Shown here: positions 1-10,155 of the stretch, in pieces
Layout of the letters: each line of letters begins with the position of its first letter
How positions within the stretch are numbered: the stretch's first letter is position 1
NCBI GenBank assembly: GCA_003427395.1
Contig: BFEA01000025.1
Coordinates: 1,450,703-1,486,017 of the forward strand
DNA from: Chara braunii
Lineage: Eukaryota > Streptophyta > Charophyceae > Charales > Characeae
Reading direction: 5' to 3'
Length of the DNA: 35,315 nucleotides
Translations under genes and position numbers: made by a program
The notes under the pieces: model-generated
What the model was told of the DNA's origin: nothing
Databases searched by the model: none
Seen by the model: the letters and a program-made list of their open reading frames with translations, nothing else

Positions 1-601
1 TTATCCACGATATCAGGCCACTGCCGCGTGTCCTTAGCGGCGATATTCTGTCGGAGTGCCATTTTAATTACTCGGTTGGCGTTTACTACGAGGCCACTCA
101 ACTAAGACATATGGGGGGCGGTATTACGAATAGAGACCCCATGTAAGACCAGATTCCTCATGGCTTCCCCTCAGAATTCTGCTTCATTGTCCGTAAGGAT
201 TTCCTCGATATCCTTATGCATCCCGAGGAAACGGTTGACATACCGCACTATTTCTGTCATCTGTCTTGTCCGACATGGTCGACGAACACCAAAAGAATTA
301 GATACTCACAGCTATTCGGTCCAGGGGGCACGACGATATCCGTCGTATCCATGCTAACCCGCTGAAATGGCCGTTGGACTACCGTGGGGACTATCGACCT
401 AGGTGGCTGAATCAGCGCCTTGTCTCCCGCACTTACAGGAATTTTTTTAACAATAAATTTAACATCGTCCCTAATATTGGACCAGTACCACTCATTTTTG
501 TCGATGGCCGCCTCGATAATTCTAACAGCGAAATGTGATGTTGTTTCCTCGTGGACGGATTTCACCCAGTCATACCTCATGAACGGATGCCGTACCGACA
601 T
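1..601 (-). pseudogene. Ty3/gypsy integrase, broken and cut by the window edge
   Basis: The frame after the TAA at 602 gives an HHCC-domain-like stretch (VHEETTSHFA...WYWSNIRDDVKFIVKK), but the two Cys of the usual motif are not seen. The catalytic core follows (QRVSMDTTDIV with the first Asp; ILLVFVDH). After about 257 the match resumes in another frame as LTDNEAEF, with the second Asp, then TGA and a TAG at the place of the usual HPQ. The segment GLVVNANRVIK aligns with the usual GLVERAN region, so the catalytic Glu appears to be Val. The enzyme is therefore inactive in this copy. Confidence 0.8.
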
Positions 602-1102
602 TTAGATCCAGCTTCCGTTGGTTTTTCGCTTTTCTAACCGTCCTCCGTTCCACCTATAATATCGTGCTCTTTCATTGGCCCGTCTCCGATCCTCCTTACA
701 GAACTCTTGGAGAGAATTTGAGACAATCGTAGTTATTAAGGTGACATATGTCCACACCTCTGCTCGTCTAAATAGTCGAATCTTGTCTAGACCTTGCGAT
801 GTTACTTCCAGGATTCGAGCGTCCGTTGGGATCTTATCAGTACGACACAGAGGGCAGAGCCATAGCTTCCGGGGATTCCTATGCTGGATGCATGCCCCGT
901 GGGCTCTCGCTACACACTTAGCACAGTCAACCCATTCCACGTATCCTTCGCCTTGTGGCTTCATAGACACTGAATAAACTCGATAGATGGACTCACAAAG
1001 AAAACAAAAACGGTCCGGTAGGGGAGGCAGGGAGGAAGAGGAAGGAGAGAGTGGGCCCTCAGTGTTTCCTTCTCCTTGGGCCGCCATGAGGATACATGTC
1101 AC
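602..1102 (-). pseudogene. PHD-like zinc finger followed by the start of integrase
   Basis: A 166-codon frame, offset from pol by one. It holds CFLC, 23 residues, CAKC, four residues, H, two, C, then LWLCPLC. That is the C4HC3 order of a PHD finger, with the Trp two residues before the seventh ligand as in true PHD fingers. The spacing between pairs two and three is slightly long. After it, ERARYYRWNGGRLEKR matches the region just before the HHCC zinc domain of Ty3/gypsy integrases. TAA at 602-604 ends the frame, but the same frame resumes at once with the next segment. In chromatin proteins PHD fingers bind histone tails; a targeting role here is inference. Confidence 0.6.
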
Positions 1103-1269
1103 TTCTTCGCCTACTGGGGGAGCACCTTCATCTGGCTATATCCGGACCCCTTGGGCAGCTCCGGCTCCTTCCACGGGTGATCTCCTCGCAACGCGACACC
1201 TTGCCTGGTCTGTGCAGATACGTTTGCCTGTCCGCATTCTCGTGCGTCTCTTTCTTCCGATGGACGATA

Positions 1270-1665
1270 TCAAAACTCGTACTCTTGCAGCCTTACTGCC
1301 CATCGCCCAATCATACCCATGTAGTTGATGCGCTTCTTGAGTGTCAGCAGGGGCTCGTGATCCGTTACGAGGAGGAACTTCTGCCCATAGAGATACGGGT
1401 GGAAGTGCTGGATTCTCCAGACTACAGCATAACCTTCCCCTTGGGGCGCCGAGTCATTCTTCCTTTCGTTTGGTACCGTCTGAGAAGCATACTTGACCAC
1501 GTGTCCTCGCCTGTCCTTTCCTTTCTGAGCTAGGATAGCGGAGATTGCTTCGGGCCGCCAATCGGTAATGAGTAGGAACTGTCGCTCGGGATCGGGCCGA
1601 ATTAAAATAGGTATCGAGGCCAGGGCCTCTTTCAGAGTGGAAAAAGCCTGTTCACACTCCGCGTC
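1270..1665 (-). pseudogene. Ty3/gypsy RNase H domain
   Basis: After the TGA at 1666 the same frame remains open. It shows a first-Asp segment (FLLITDWRPEAISAILAQ), then YASQTVPNERKN and a GEGYAVVWRIQHFHPYLYGQ segment, then LLVTDHEPLLTL. This is the usual RNase H fold order of Ty3/gypsy pol (D, E, D). The frame closes with TGA at 1270, just after RLQEYEF, where the pol reading should continue into integrase. Confidence 0.85.
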
Positions 1666-2625
1666 TCAGTTCAGCGGCTGGTCCATCCGTATGAGGTTCG
1701 TCAGAGGCCAAGCAATTGCCACGAATCCCTTGGTGAACCGTCGGTAATACGAGGCCATTCCCAGAAAGGCTCGAACCTGCGTCAGTGACGTAGGCGTGGG
1801 CGCCTCCCGGACCACCTCGACTTTCCTCGAATCCGGTCTCAAGCCCCCTCGGGTTACCATGTATCGAAGGAACGAGATCTCAGACAAAAAAAAATCGTTT
1901 TTCTCCAACGCGATCTTGAAGCCAACGTCCCGCAGCGCTCCAAGTGTCCATTCGATATGTTGCGCGTGTCCATGGAACGACTCAGAATTCACCAAAATGT
2001 CGTCCATGTGCATAATAACGCAAAAATTGATCATTCCCAGAGCCAACTGGTTTTTTTTAACGAAGTTCTGAAAAGTGACATTCATCCCTCTCTGGAACGT
2101 CACCGGTGCATTGTATATGCCCATCGAACAACGAACCCACTGCCACGTGTCGTCAAACAACACAAAGGCCTTCTTTGGTCGGTCCTTTTCCCTTAACAGG
2201 ATATGGTGGAATCCATGCCGAATATCAAATTTACTAAAATAATTAGCACATCCAATCGCATCCAGCAAATCATCGATTCGGGGGAGAGGGTACACATCCT
2301 TAATCCTGATATCGTTTAGTTTCCGATAATCAATGCAAATGCGAATAGATCCGTTCTTCTTCAGAACTAAGACCACCGGAAAGGACCAAGGACCTGTGGC
2401 GGGTTCGATCCAACCATTGGCTTCGAACTCGCGGATGCTCTCTAATGCGGCCTTCCGTTCCGCGAGTGAGTACCGGTAAGGCTTGCAGTGGATCGGTGGG
2501 TGGTTACCGATCCGAATCTCGTGTTGTATGATCAGGGACAATCCGATGTCTGCATCCTTGATGCTAATGGCATCCCGATATTCAGGCAGAATATCCGCAA
2601 TTAGTTGGTAGGTTTTGTCGGACAG
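1666..2625 (-). pseudogene. Ty3/gypsy reverse transcriptase
   Basis: RNA-directed DNA polymerase. Visible motifs in order: the HPPIHCKPYRYS entry segment, SFPVVLVLKKNGSIRICIDY (motif 1-2), YPLPRIDDLL, FSKFDIRHGFHHI (motif A with the catalytic Asp), GIYNAPVTFQRGMN (motif B, the usual G..NAP.TFQR.M), and HMDDILV (motif C). Motif C has His-Met where Tyr-Leu or Tyr-Met is usual, but both Asp remain. The connection motif RAFLGMASYYRRF follows. The frame ends at TGA 1666, where a Trp is expected by position (LN*DAECEQAF). The polymerase domain otherwise looks full length. Confidence 0.93.
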
Positions 2626-3312
2626 TCACAGCACGCATTCTGACACGTGTAATTCATAGGGTTGTTCGTGAATGATGACCGACATGTGTTTAGTGCGTAT
2701 CGCTTTCGTGTCTCGGGGTGGTGGGGAAGAGATAAAAGAGTTATCCGACCGCCACGAGAATACGGTGGCCACCATCTGAGCCTCTTCTTCTTGGATGGCC
2801 ACGTGGTCTTCGGGGGTTATCCCGTCCTCAATGCCCCTAAGGTCCACCAATTGTTCCACGATTTTTATCCCAATCTCGAATAGCGAGGCTTCGGGGTACC
2901 CAGGGGGTTCTGAAGCCTGCGTTTCCACTCCTAGGCGCAGTAATCGTACCTCCTTTTCCATGGTGAAAAGCGATCGGGGAGGTAAGTTTGTAACATCGCA
3001 AAACGAGCATTTGTCCAGGTATCGTGGCAGCAATGGGGCAGCTCCTTCGTACAAGGTTCGAGGGGGTTCCGAAGAATCGGGCATCCTCGACACATGTACT
3101 AGCGGCTCCCCTATGACAAGGGCCCGGGTCCGTCAGGCTTTCTCCTCGGTAAGCCCGAACGCCTTTGTCGTTTTCTGTCGGACTGGGTAACTGATTACCT
3201 TCCGCGTCAGCTTTTGGATCATCGGGTCTGTCTCTTCTTCACTTTCCGTCGTTTCCGAGTCCTCAGGAGGTGAGGACATTTGTTCCTCGCTGGATGTTTT
3301 CGAATCGTCAGC
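2626..3312 (-). pseudogene. Pol linker between protease and RT
   Basis: The pol frame continues after the TAG at 3313 through a Ser/Glu-rich segment (SSEEQMSSPPEDSETTESEE), meets TGA at 3133-3135, continues through about 155 codons and meets TGA at 2626-2628. No catalytic domain is recognisable. This is the position of the tether between protease and RT in Ty3/gypsy pol. The absence of any frame change over this span is notable. Confidence 0.6.
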
Positions 3313-3837
3313 CTATCCCTCCCATGTGATTATTCGGATCGGCCTAACTTTATCCGGATGGGCTCTACGTGTCGAGCCGACCGTCGTGCGGAGGGTGAGA
3401 CGCATAGGGATTGTGTATGGCTTGCCACCCGTGCTTTTGAGAACTATTACCCGTCGCTCGAAGTTTAGGTTGGCCTGAAGGGCGTTTAAGGCGGGTAGTC
3501 CCAGGAGTACATCGTACGAGTTTACGTTGAGGACCAATACATCTCCCAAGGCGTGGACTTTTCTCAGTCTAAAAGTGACATTTGTCATTCTCCCGACCGC
3601 TCGGATCTTTTCTTCGTCTGCAAAGACCAAACGGTCTCCCTTGGTAAGTGGAATCAGATCTTTTCGTCTCCTTGCCCTCTCTACTACTCGTAGGGATGTG
3701 GCTAATATGGCTGCTCCAGAGTCGATGATTGCATTGTAGGGGACTCCCCAAATTTCCACGTCATATTCAACAGATTTCCATGGGATGGCTTTGATACGCA
3801 AAAAGTGATCACTTTTTTTAATGAGCCCCAGGTGCAC
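3313..3837 (-). pseudogene. Ty3/gypsy aspartic protease
   Basis: Retropepsin-like protease that would cleave the Gag-Pol polyprotein. The active-site motif is visible as AIIDSGAA (D-S-G at about 3726-3734), followed by the flap region and a hydrophobic LLGLPAL segment near the end that corresponds to the conserved ...D.ILG...L motif. The frame is closed by TAG at 3313. Past that codon the same frame stays open into an acidic linker, so this stop is a lesion rather than the natural end of pol. Confidence 0.85.
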
Positions 3838-3893
3838 GAGTTCTGAGGTTCCCGGTGCGTAAGGTTCTGCTTCTTTCGTAGGGGCTTTCCCCT

Positions 3894-4259
3894 TTACCGT
3901 TGCCAGCTTGGCGAGTGCGAACCGTTTCGATTGGCTTTACAGTGCTGCAGCATGCGACGGTTAGCTTGTTCCGATATAGATAGAAGGTGCCCGATCGGGA
4001 GTGGGATGCGGTGATCTAGTGCTCGAATGATATCGAGCACATCGATCTCCCCGGTAATGAACGCGGGACCACCAGACTCCATTTCACTGGGAGATGGTCT
4101 GCATTCCGAGACCTCTCGTTTCTCGTTCGCCGGCTGGATTGCCCCAATCATGCCCAACCCCAGATATCGCACGGATATCAACTGATCGAGCGGGATAAGC
4201 TTTGCGGCCTCTTCAGCGACGACCGCTGCAGACACGGCCCCGTTGGTTTCTTCTACCAT
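3894..4259 (-). pseudogene. Ty3/gypsy gag-pol junction segment
   Basis: A 121-codon stretch in a frame different from both gag and pol. It contains the motif IPLPIGHLLSISEQANRRML, which resembles the conserved IP...GELL.IS segment that lies just before the protease in plant Ty3/gypsy polyproteins. Its position between the zinc knuckle and the protease agrees. The frame difference could be an indel in this copy or part of the gag-pol frameshift region. Confidence 0.6.
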
Positions 4260-4285
4260 CGTCCCGACCTGTCATGGTCCGTTAG

Positions 4286-5431
4286 CTAGGGGAGCTGCCG
4301 TCGTTGGCCCGTTGGGGCTGCTCCTATCTGTACTTGCCGCTGGGGGCAGTCTCTTGCTATATGGCCGGCCTGGTGACACGCGTAACACGTGTCTATTCTG
4401 GGTGCGGTACTTACACCAGCTTCCGTCGCTGCTGCCGCAGCAGATGCTCCGACAGGAAGGGGGGTAGCGCGGACATTAATGGGGTGCATGGAGCGCATTA
4501 GCGACTCCATTCGGGTATTGTACCCACGTTGTTCCTTCTTGCTTTTCTGCAGGAGGCTTACTAACGTGTGTGCGAGCTCTAATATCGCGTTCGAATCATC
4601 TGCCTTTGTTGTCGGGGCAGGTGTTCAAACAGGTACTCTTGCCACTGAGGGTCTTGCACTTTGATCGAGAGGAGGCCGTTGGGTTGCCAATAACAGGTAG
4701 GTTACGGTGCCCGATACAAAGCCCATGTTTTCGAATTTGTGCTGGAGTGCTGCTAATTCCATTTTTTTTCTAGTTAGTTCCGAAGACTCTCCTTCCTTAG
4801 CGTGGTCTTCCCCTTCGAGGAAGCTAGCGGCAAACTTCCTTTCCATTTCCTTAGTCGCGTCCATAATCTGCGTCATACTAAAGGTGATGGGGGAAAACTG
4901 CTTTCGCAGTTTGACCCGTATTACTCTACTTCTGAGTCCGTCTATAAAGAAGTTTTTTCCTATTTTTTCGTCCCTCTGGGATTTTACGAATAACTTGTAG
5001 AATCTGCTGCGGTACTCTGTGATGGACTCGAGGGGCTTCTGCACTCGGTCCTTAATCTTGAAGAACGCTTGCTCGTGGTGAATGTAATCGAATTTGTGGA
5101 GGAAGTCTCTTTGAAAGGTAGGGATATCAACCCATACATAGGTACTAAACCAATGGTGGGCGTCGCCCCCTAACCGGGCCAGAATATTGATCCTGGCTTC
5201 ATCGTCGTCGTCTTGTTGTGCTCGGAGTGTGGCAAGCTATGCTCCTGCCAAATGATGCGTAGGATCAAACAAATATAGATCCGGTGGAGCTACTGGTGCG
5301 CGGATATGTGCCGGTTGTGGAGGCGCGAGGTCAGCAGGGTTCACTGCCCCTTGTGCCTGATTAGCATTCATGTCGTTGGCAAGTCTGCCTGTAGACCTGC
5401 TCCATGTTACTACGGGCTCACGTGCCGGCAC
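4286..5431 (-). pseudogene. gag: Ty3/gypsy gag (capsid and nucleocapsid), nonsense-broken
   Basis: Structural protein of the retrotransposon particle. One frame runs from about 5431 to 4286 with TAG at 5237 and TGA at 4625. The first part is Pro/Ala-rich. The middle carries a retrotransposon gag capsid pattern (a Trp-Phe after an Ala-His-His, then F..F, then a Leu-Glu-Ser-Ile-Thr-Glu-Tyr segment near 5040). The end carries a canonical CCHC zinc knuckle (CYACHQAGHIARDC, about 4392-4433). No ATG lies between the upstream stop and residue Met in NDMNANQ near 5370, so the true start is unclear. The frame closes with TAG at 4286, after which a shifted frame continues into the protease linker. Confidence 0.85.
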
Positions 5432-5528
5432 GTTTCTCTGCGCGGACCGTCCTCTTCTCAGGATCGCCAGATCGGTTGAACTACAGAGCCGAGCCCCTTG
5501 TCAATCTCTTGTCTTGACAAGTGTCGAT

Positions 5529-5538
5529 TCTGATACCA
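5529..5538 (-). other. Primer binding site, initiator-Met tRNA type
   Basis: The minus strand reads TGGTATCAGA, the first ten bases of the usual plant retrotransposon primer site complementary to the 3' end of initiator methionine tRNA. The match is lost after ten bases. Its position just upstream of gag and next to the repeated LTR sequence fits priming of minus-strand cDNA. Confidence 0.7.
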
Positions 5539-5539
5539 A

Positions 5540-6955
5540 CCTTACACCCAACGCGACTTCCTGTTTCAGAGTGTTAGCGGGCTTGGAAGTGCGAATAGGG
5601 GTGTGTCAAGGATTTTAGGAAAGTGGGGATGGAGTCCCAGGTCAGAACTTGAATCTCCGGCGTCAAGTTTCTGGGGTAGGAGTGCAAGAGTCTCGTTTTT
5701 TAACTCAGAATCGGGGCGATCGCCGATCTTGCGGCCTAGGCCGGGGACATATCCGATGTACAGGGGGAACGCTATGAGTATCTCTCTGAGAGCGCATGTA
5801 CCACCGTCGGCCAATGCACGTATCAGAGTCTGATGAGGACGGTCGTAGTCGGAGACTGTGTTCTCGAAGCTTTGCTTCGGAGCGGGGTTGTCGGATGACC
5901 CCTGCTTCCCGATACTCGTTGTATTGCTCGCACACCGGGCACGGTGTGCAGGGCCTGTAATGAGCTATGGAGTCCCACGGAACAACCGTTAGGTGATGAT
6001 ACGGGAGAAGGATATAATAGGGAGGAAAATGGGTAGTAATTGCGACGAAGCCTGGGGTTAGATAATACTGTCTATTGTGGGTTACGGGATAACCCTGAAT
6101 CCGAGAATCCTGATTTATGGCCCACTGGAAATCGCCCCGCACAGTCGATCGTTCTCAATCTGACAGGGGTAGTCAGGATTACGTGAGTTTCGTTGTCGCC
6201 TAAGCTGTTCCCTCTCCCAATACGTTCGATACTCTAAGTTCCTTAGGCTCTCGCGGTCGGTGACCCAAAAGGGAGTTTTCACCGCCATATCCTACTCAAT
6301 GGACGGTAATTACATTCATTTCCTGACGAAGCGATATCGCAACTGAGCTTATGCAGACGCACGTGTATGTTGCAGACTCCGCTGCCGGACTTGCTGTTAT
6401 ACACGGGCGCTTGCGTAGGCAGACTACTCAGATCCTATCTTATCGCACGGATAAGCCGGTGGTAGTCGCTTTTGTCCGTGTGTCGGTCTATCCCGTATCA
6501 TCCGTATGCATGTAATTATCCTTCTCATGCAACCATCATCATTCCAAGTGAGATCCAATCATTACATACGTGTCCATACCATCATGTAGCAAAGAAGCGA
6601 TTGTCCAGCATTAAGGACCAATACATCAGATCATTCCTGTAATCATGCATGAACTAAGAGTAAGCGGTTAGGCAAGGCATGCACATCGGGTGTATCCGGC
6701 CCGATCCAGGGGAGCCGAAACCTCGCGGATCGTTGTGCACGTAGCGCAAATGGCTTAACAAAACAAAATTGGAAATCAGAAACAACTCGGGAAAGGAGAC
6801 ACGAGTTCGTTCATAAGCATGCATACATACATACAAAATAGAAAATCCGAGATGATTGACAAAGAAATCCGAAACTACCGCAACAAAGTTGGCCAACGTT
6901 GGAGTCAAAATTTCACAGAAGGTGGGAAAAGAGGCATTGCTCCACCATATCCCCG

Positions 6956-7035
<80 letters not shown>

Positions 7036-7036
7036 N

Positions 7037-7126
<90 letters not shown>

Positions 7127-8070
7127 GACTCTCTCTTTGCACCTTTCTGGTGTGGGCAGTCCGTCGCCCTGCACCTCCAAACCATACAGAGTCGTCACCC
7201 CGCTTGGCCTGAGCATGCAAGCCAGGCTCGCCCACATGCCACAGTCCTTCGCGGCCACGCGTCAACCCCGCATATCCAGCACCGCGCTAACTCCCAAGTA
7301 GATTAGAGAGCTAATTAATCGCGCTTGCAGAATTTATAGCTTGTGCATCTGCGCGCAATAATCGGGATTCGGGATTGCCAGAGAGGAATAGGAGAAAGGA
7401 AGGAGGTAGTGCGTACGGCTGCATGGCTGGGTCACAGCATGGGGGACGTAGCCTCACTCCACGCCTCGATCCAGAATGCACCGATCTGGCCAATGAGATA
7501 AAGAAGTGAGAGCGCACGCAGCAACGGGGGAAAGAATATCAAGAAAGGAGAGATTACAGTTACATGTGCGTGGGCAAAGAAAGAGCAAGAAGAGATTACA
7601 GTTGAGATTGGAATTAAAGCACAGCCGGAACTCACTGCAGGCCCAGGCACAACAAAGCGCGCGCAAGCAAGAAGCAATGTGCAGTTACAGGCAAAAATTA
7701 CGAGGCACCGAATTTCCTAGTATAATAAAGATCCTAATTGCAAAAAGGAATTCCGAGAACCTGCGCGGGCTCATCCCCAATTCAAGAATTCCGAAGGAAT
7801 TCCCTGCGCAATTGCCATGCCAAAAAGACGGACTTCTGTCAAAAAAGAAAGAAAAGAAAGAAAAAGGACATAGCAGACATTGTTCCCCGGCGCTCACAAA
7901 GGCGCGAGCCAACTTCCCCGAAGTTCCTAACCACCGCCTCCCTTCTGTCGAGGGACCAAGAAGAAAACCAACAACGAGGGACTGCCATGCAATTTATCCC
8001 GGACCCCCTCCATGTACCCCCGATCCCAGTTGCGCAGAAGATGGCGCTTATCAGAAAAGAGCTCGTCACA
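5540..8070 (-). repeat. 5' LTR of the Ty3/gypsy element (boundaries partly inferred)
   Basis: The right boundary is supported by a second copy elsewhere in the window (26087-27813), where similarity stops at the same base. Read on the minus strand the LTR begins TGTGACGAGC, a normal LTR start. The left boundary is placed next to the primer binding site at 5529-5538, but I do not see a clean CA terminus there, so this edge is uncertain. The LTR contains a long CT microsatellite (6959-7124). Sequence 7128-7780 and 5540-6108 is unique to this copy. Open frames inside (for example 5705-6142) look like chance and match no family I recognise. Confidence 0.65.
6959..7124. repeat. (CT)n microsatellite in the LTR
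   Basis: About 165 bp of almost pure CT (GA on the other strand) with one N at 7036. Open frames through it encode Leu-Ser or Arg-Glu runs and are artefacts. The true length may be mis-assembled. Confidence 0.97.
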
Positions 8071-8575
8071 GCCTTGGCTCTTTACTTGGCTCATGGCCCT
8101 TTGGCCTTTCTTATGTCGCACTCCGGTGGCCCCCTTGGCCTCGTGTTCCGTTCTCTCGTGCCGGTGCCCCGACACTATTTTCTTGACCTCCTCGACTTCT
8201 TTCTTTCTGTGGCGCGCAGCCGAGGCCATTATTTTTCCCGGCGGTCCTTCTTCTTTCGGGAAGAAGGGCCGCCTTTATTATTCTCTTGCGTACTAATTTC
8301 TTCTTGGTCCGGTGGTTCCGGCGGCCCAGGGCATTCTCTAGGCCCCTAGGTGCCGGCACTTATGCCTTAGCCTTCCATCCTTCATATCTCTCTTTCCTCA
8401 TGTTTCTCTGCTGTGCACAATCCTGCCGTATACCACCTCTCAAGGTTCAGGACTTGTTTCGGGACCCGCTGGGGGGCGAATTCGGGATCTGATTCAGCAG
8501 GAAGGAGTGAAACATCCCTATGACAACATTGACAAGTGATGGGTGACCTGCCTCATCCACAAATTTCATCTTTCC
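8071..8575. other. Noncoding flank of the Ty3 element
   Basis: I see no supported gene. The stretch is pyrimidine-rich on the plus strand, with frames on both strands that match nothing I know. It ends at a poly-T tract (8577-8600). Confidence 0.5.
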
Positions 8576-8737
8576 TTTTTTTTTTTTTTTTTTTTTTTTT
8601 TCTGGATATTCATCCTGCTGGCTATTCAAACCTGGGCCTGTAAGAGCAGCCCCTTTCACAACTCACAGATCACATGGAAACATTGAATTGTGAGATTACA
8701 TTTTAAATATGCTTTATAGGGAATCCTATGCTGAACC

Positions 8738-9076
8738 CGATTTCCAGCAGGTGCTGCTCCCCACCAATAGATGGAGCCATCCCGGCACTGCTAGCGGTGT
8801 CTGATCATATCAGCATTCCTAGCAGAAGCTCGGGCTGTTTCTTCCAAAAAAAAAAAAAAAAAAAAAAAAAGAGCAGCCCCCCGTAGCAGGCCCCCATGAG
8901 GGCTCCTGTCTATTGGTGGGGAGCACCACCTGCTGGAAACCAGGCCCGTCTAAAAAAAAAAAAAAAAAAAGACTCAGTAGGCTCTAAGAGGGACGGTGAT
9001 ATGAGCATCCCCCTCTACTATTGCCCATTCAGGTCACTCCATCTATTGGTGGGGAGCTGCACCTGCTGGAAACCAT
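8738..9076. repeat. Three copies of a SINE-like segment with A-tracts
   Basis: A segment reading CTATTGGTGGGGAGC then CACCTGCTGGAAACC occurs at about 8910-8944 and 9042-9076 on plus, and inverted at about 8740-8772. Two copies are separated by poly-A runs (8846-8870, 8953-8970). Repeated units ending in A-tracts suggest retroposed short elements. I see no clear polymerase III boxes. Confidence 0.5.
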
Positions 9077-10072
9077 CCAGCGTCCCTCTTTGTACATTGT
9101 GCCCATATAGGTTGATCTTGGACCTCTTCACCCGGAGATGGGCGCCATACCTCTCTATCTTTCCTAGCCAAGAGACCCCCCATAGCCCAAGCCCTGAGGT
9201 TATCCTTATTCACCATGACCAAACCAAAATCTGGGGACTGGGTGAGGGGGAAAAGGATCAGAGAAATCCAATAAAGGGCGTATCGGGATGGAAGAATCCA
9301 CAAGAATCCACAGCTGACAAGTCTCCGAATACCAATCTGTACTCTCTTACAAACTCTTCATTGTCTTCTGACTCTTCTCCAGGTTCTCCTATTACCCCTT
9401 CCCAAGTTCCCACACAACCCTTCCCACAAGTTCCCAGTCTTCCTCCCTGGTGACCACCATGCCAGCAGCGACTGAAGTTCTGATTCAGACGATGTTTCAT
9501 CCACCTACTAGTTGACACTCTATCCTTGACAGTAATTCTTGGGCGAAGCATGCGGTAGGCTAAGGTAGATTTCAGGGTTAAGATGTGTAGTGCTCGATCG
9601 TAAGAGGTACCTTTCCTCTCTTGTGAGCTCCATATCCTGGTGGTTGCAACAAGGGCCAAGTCTAGAATGAGAGTAGTTGGACTAAAAGCTAACCAATGGC
9701 ATGTATAATTCTTGTAGTGCAAGATGCAGTTTGCAATTGCACTTTGGGGACCCTACCTGGCCAGAAAGCTGGGTTGCATACACTGCCCATTGCCCAAACT
9801 GCAATTCGAAACAGTTAGTACTGTATCTTGGCCCATACTGCAATTATAACGCATTTGTGTGACTCCCGCATAGTTTCGCCTTGTTTTTAATACCCGGATT
9901 CTGAATATTCGGTTGGCTTTCACACATCTTACCTTCCTCTGCTGATCAGGGACAACCGTAGTGTCATGTGCTAGATTGAACAAAGACACTAGGATGTCAC
10001 CATTTGTAAATTTATCCAGCATGGATACAACCTACCATCTAAGTCAGATCAGAAAAAAACTATTCAGTCATT
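9077..10072. other. No recognised gene
   Basis: Open frames exist on minus (9258-9722, 154 codons; 9753-10022, 89 codons), but neither shows a motif I recognise, and no intron or promoter signals support them. I treat the stretch as noncoding or as very old element debris. Confidence 0.4.
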
Positions 10073-10155
10073 GACCATGAGTTTTGACCACGAGTTTTGA
10101 CCATGAGTTTTGACCATGAGTTTTGACCATGAGTTTTGACCATGAGTTTTGACCA
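10073..10155. repeat. 13-bp tandem repeat, six copies
   Basis: The unit GACCATGAGTTTT is repeated six times with one substitution (CACGAG in the second copy). On the minus strand it would encode a Lys-Leu-Met-Val-Lys-Thr-like periodic peptide, but nothing supports translation. Confidence 0.95.

Larger units (their letters stand above)
1..8070 (-). mobile_element. Degenerate Ty3/gypsy LTR retrotransposon, truncated by the window edge
   Basis: Read on the minus strand the order is LTR (8070 to about 5540), tRNA primer site, gag with a CCHC knuckle, aspartic protease, reverse transcriptase, RNase H, a PHD-like finger and integrase. This is the Ty3/gypsy order (integrase after RNase H). The pol frame from 3837 to 1270 has no indels; it is broken only by TAG at 3313 and TGA at 3133, 2626, 1666 and 1270. 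The gag frame likewise has TAG at 5237 and TGA at 4625. The integrase has further stops. The element is therefore dead but only moderately old. The 3' LTR lies outside the window. No chromodomain can be assessed because the C-terminus of integrase is cut off. Confidence 0.9.

Noticed and set aside
5705-6142. 145-codon minus-strand frame upstream of gag
   Set aside because: It lies inside the presumed LTR, matches no family I know, and is absent from the other LTR copy.
6654-7306. Long frames of Arg-Glu or Leu-Ser repeats
   Set aside because: They are translations of the CT microsatellite and contain no other domain.
9258-9722. 154-codon minus-strand frame as a gene
   Set aside because: No recognised motif, no splice or promoter support, and composition like the noncoding surroundings.
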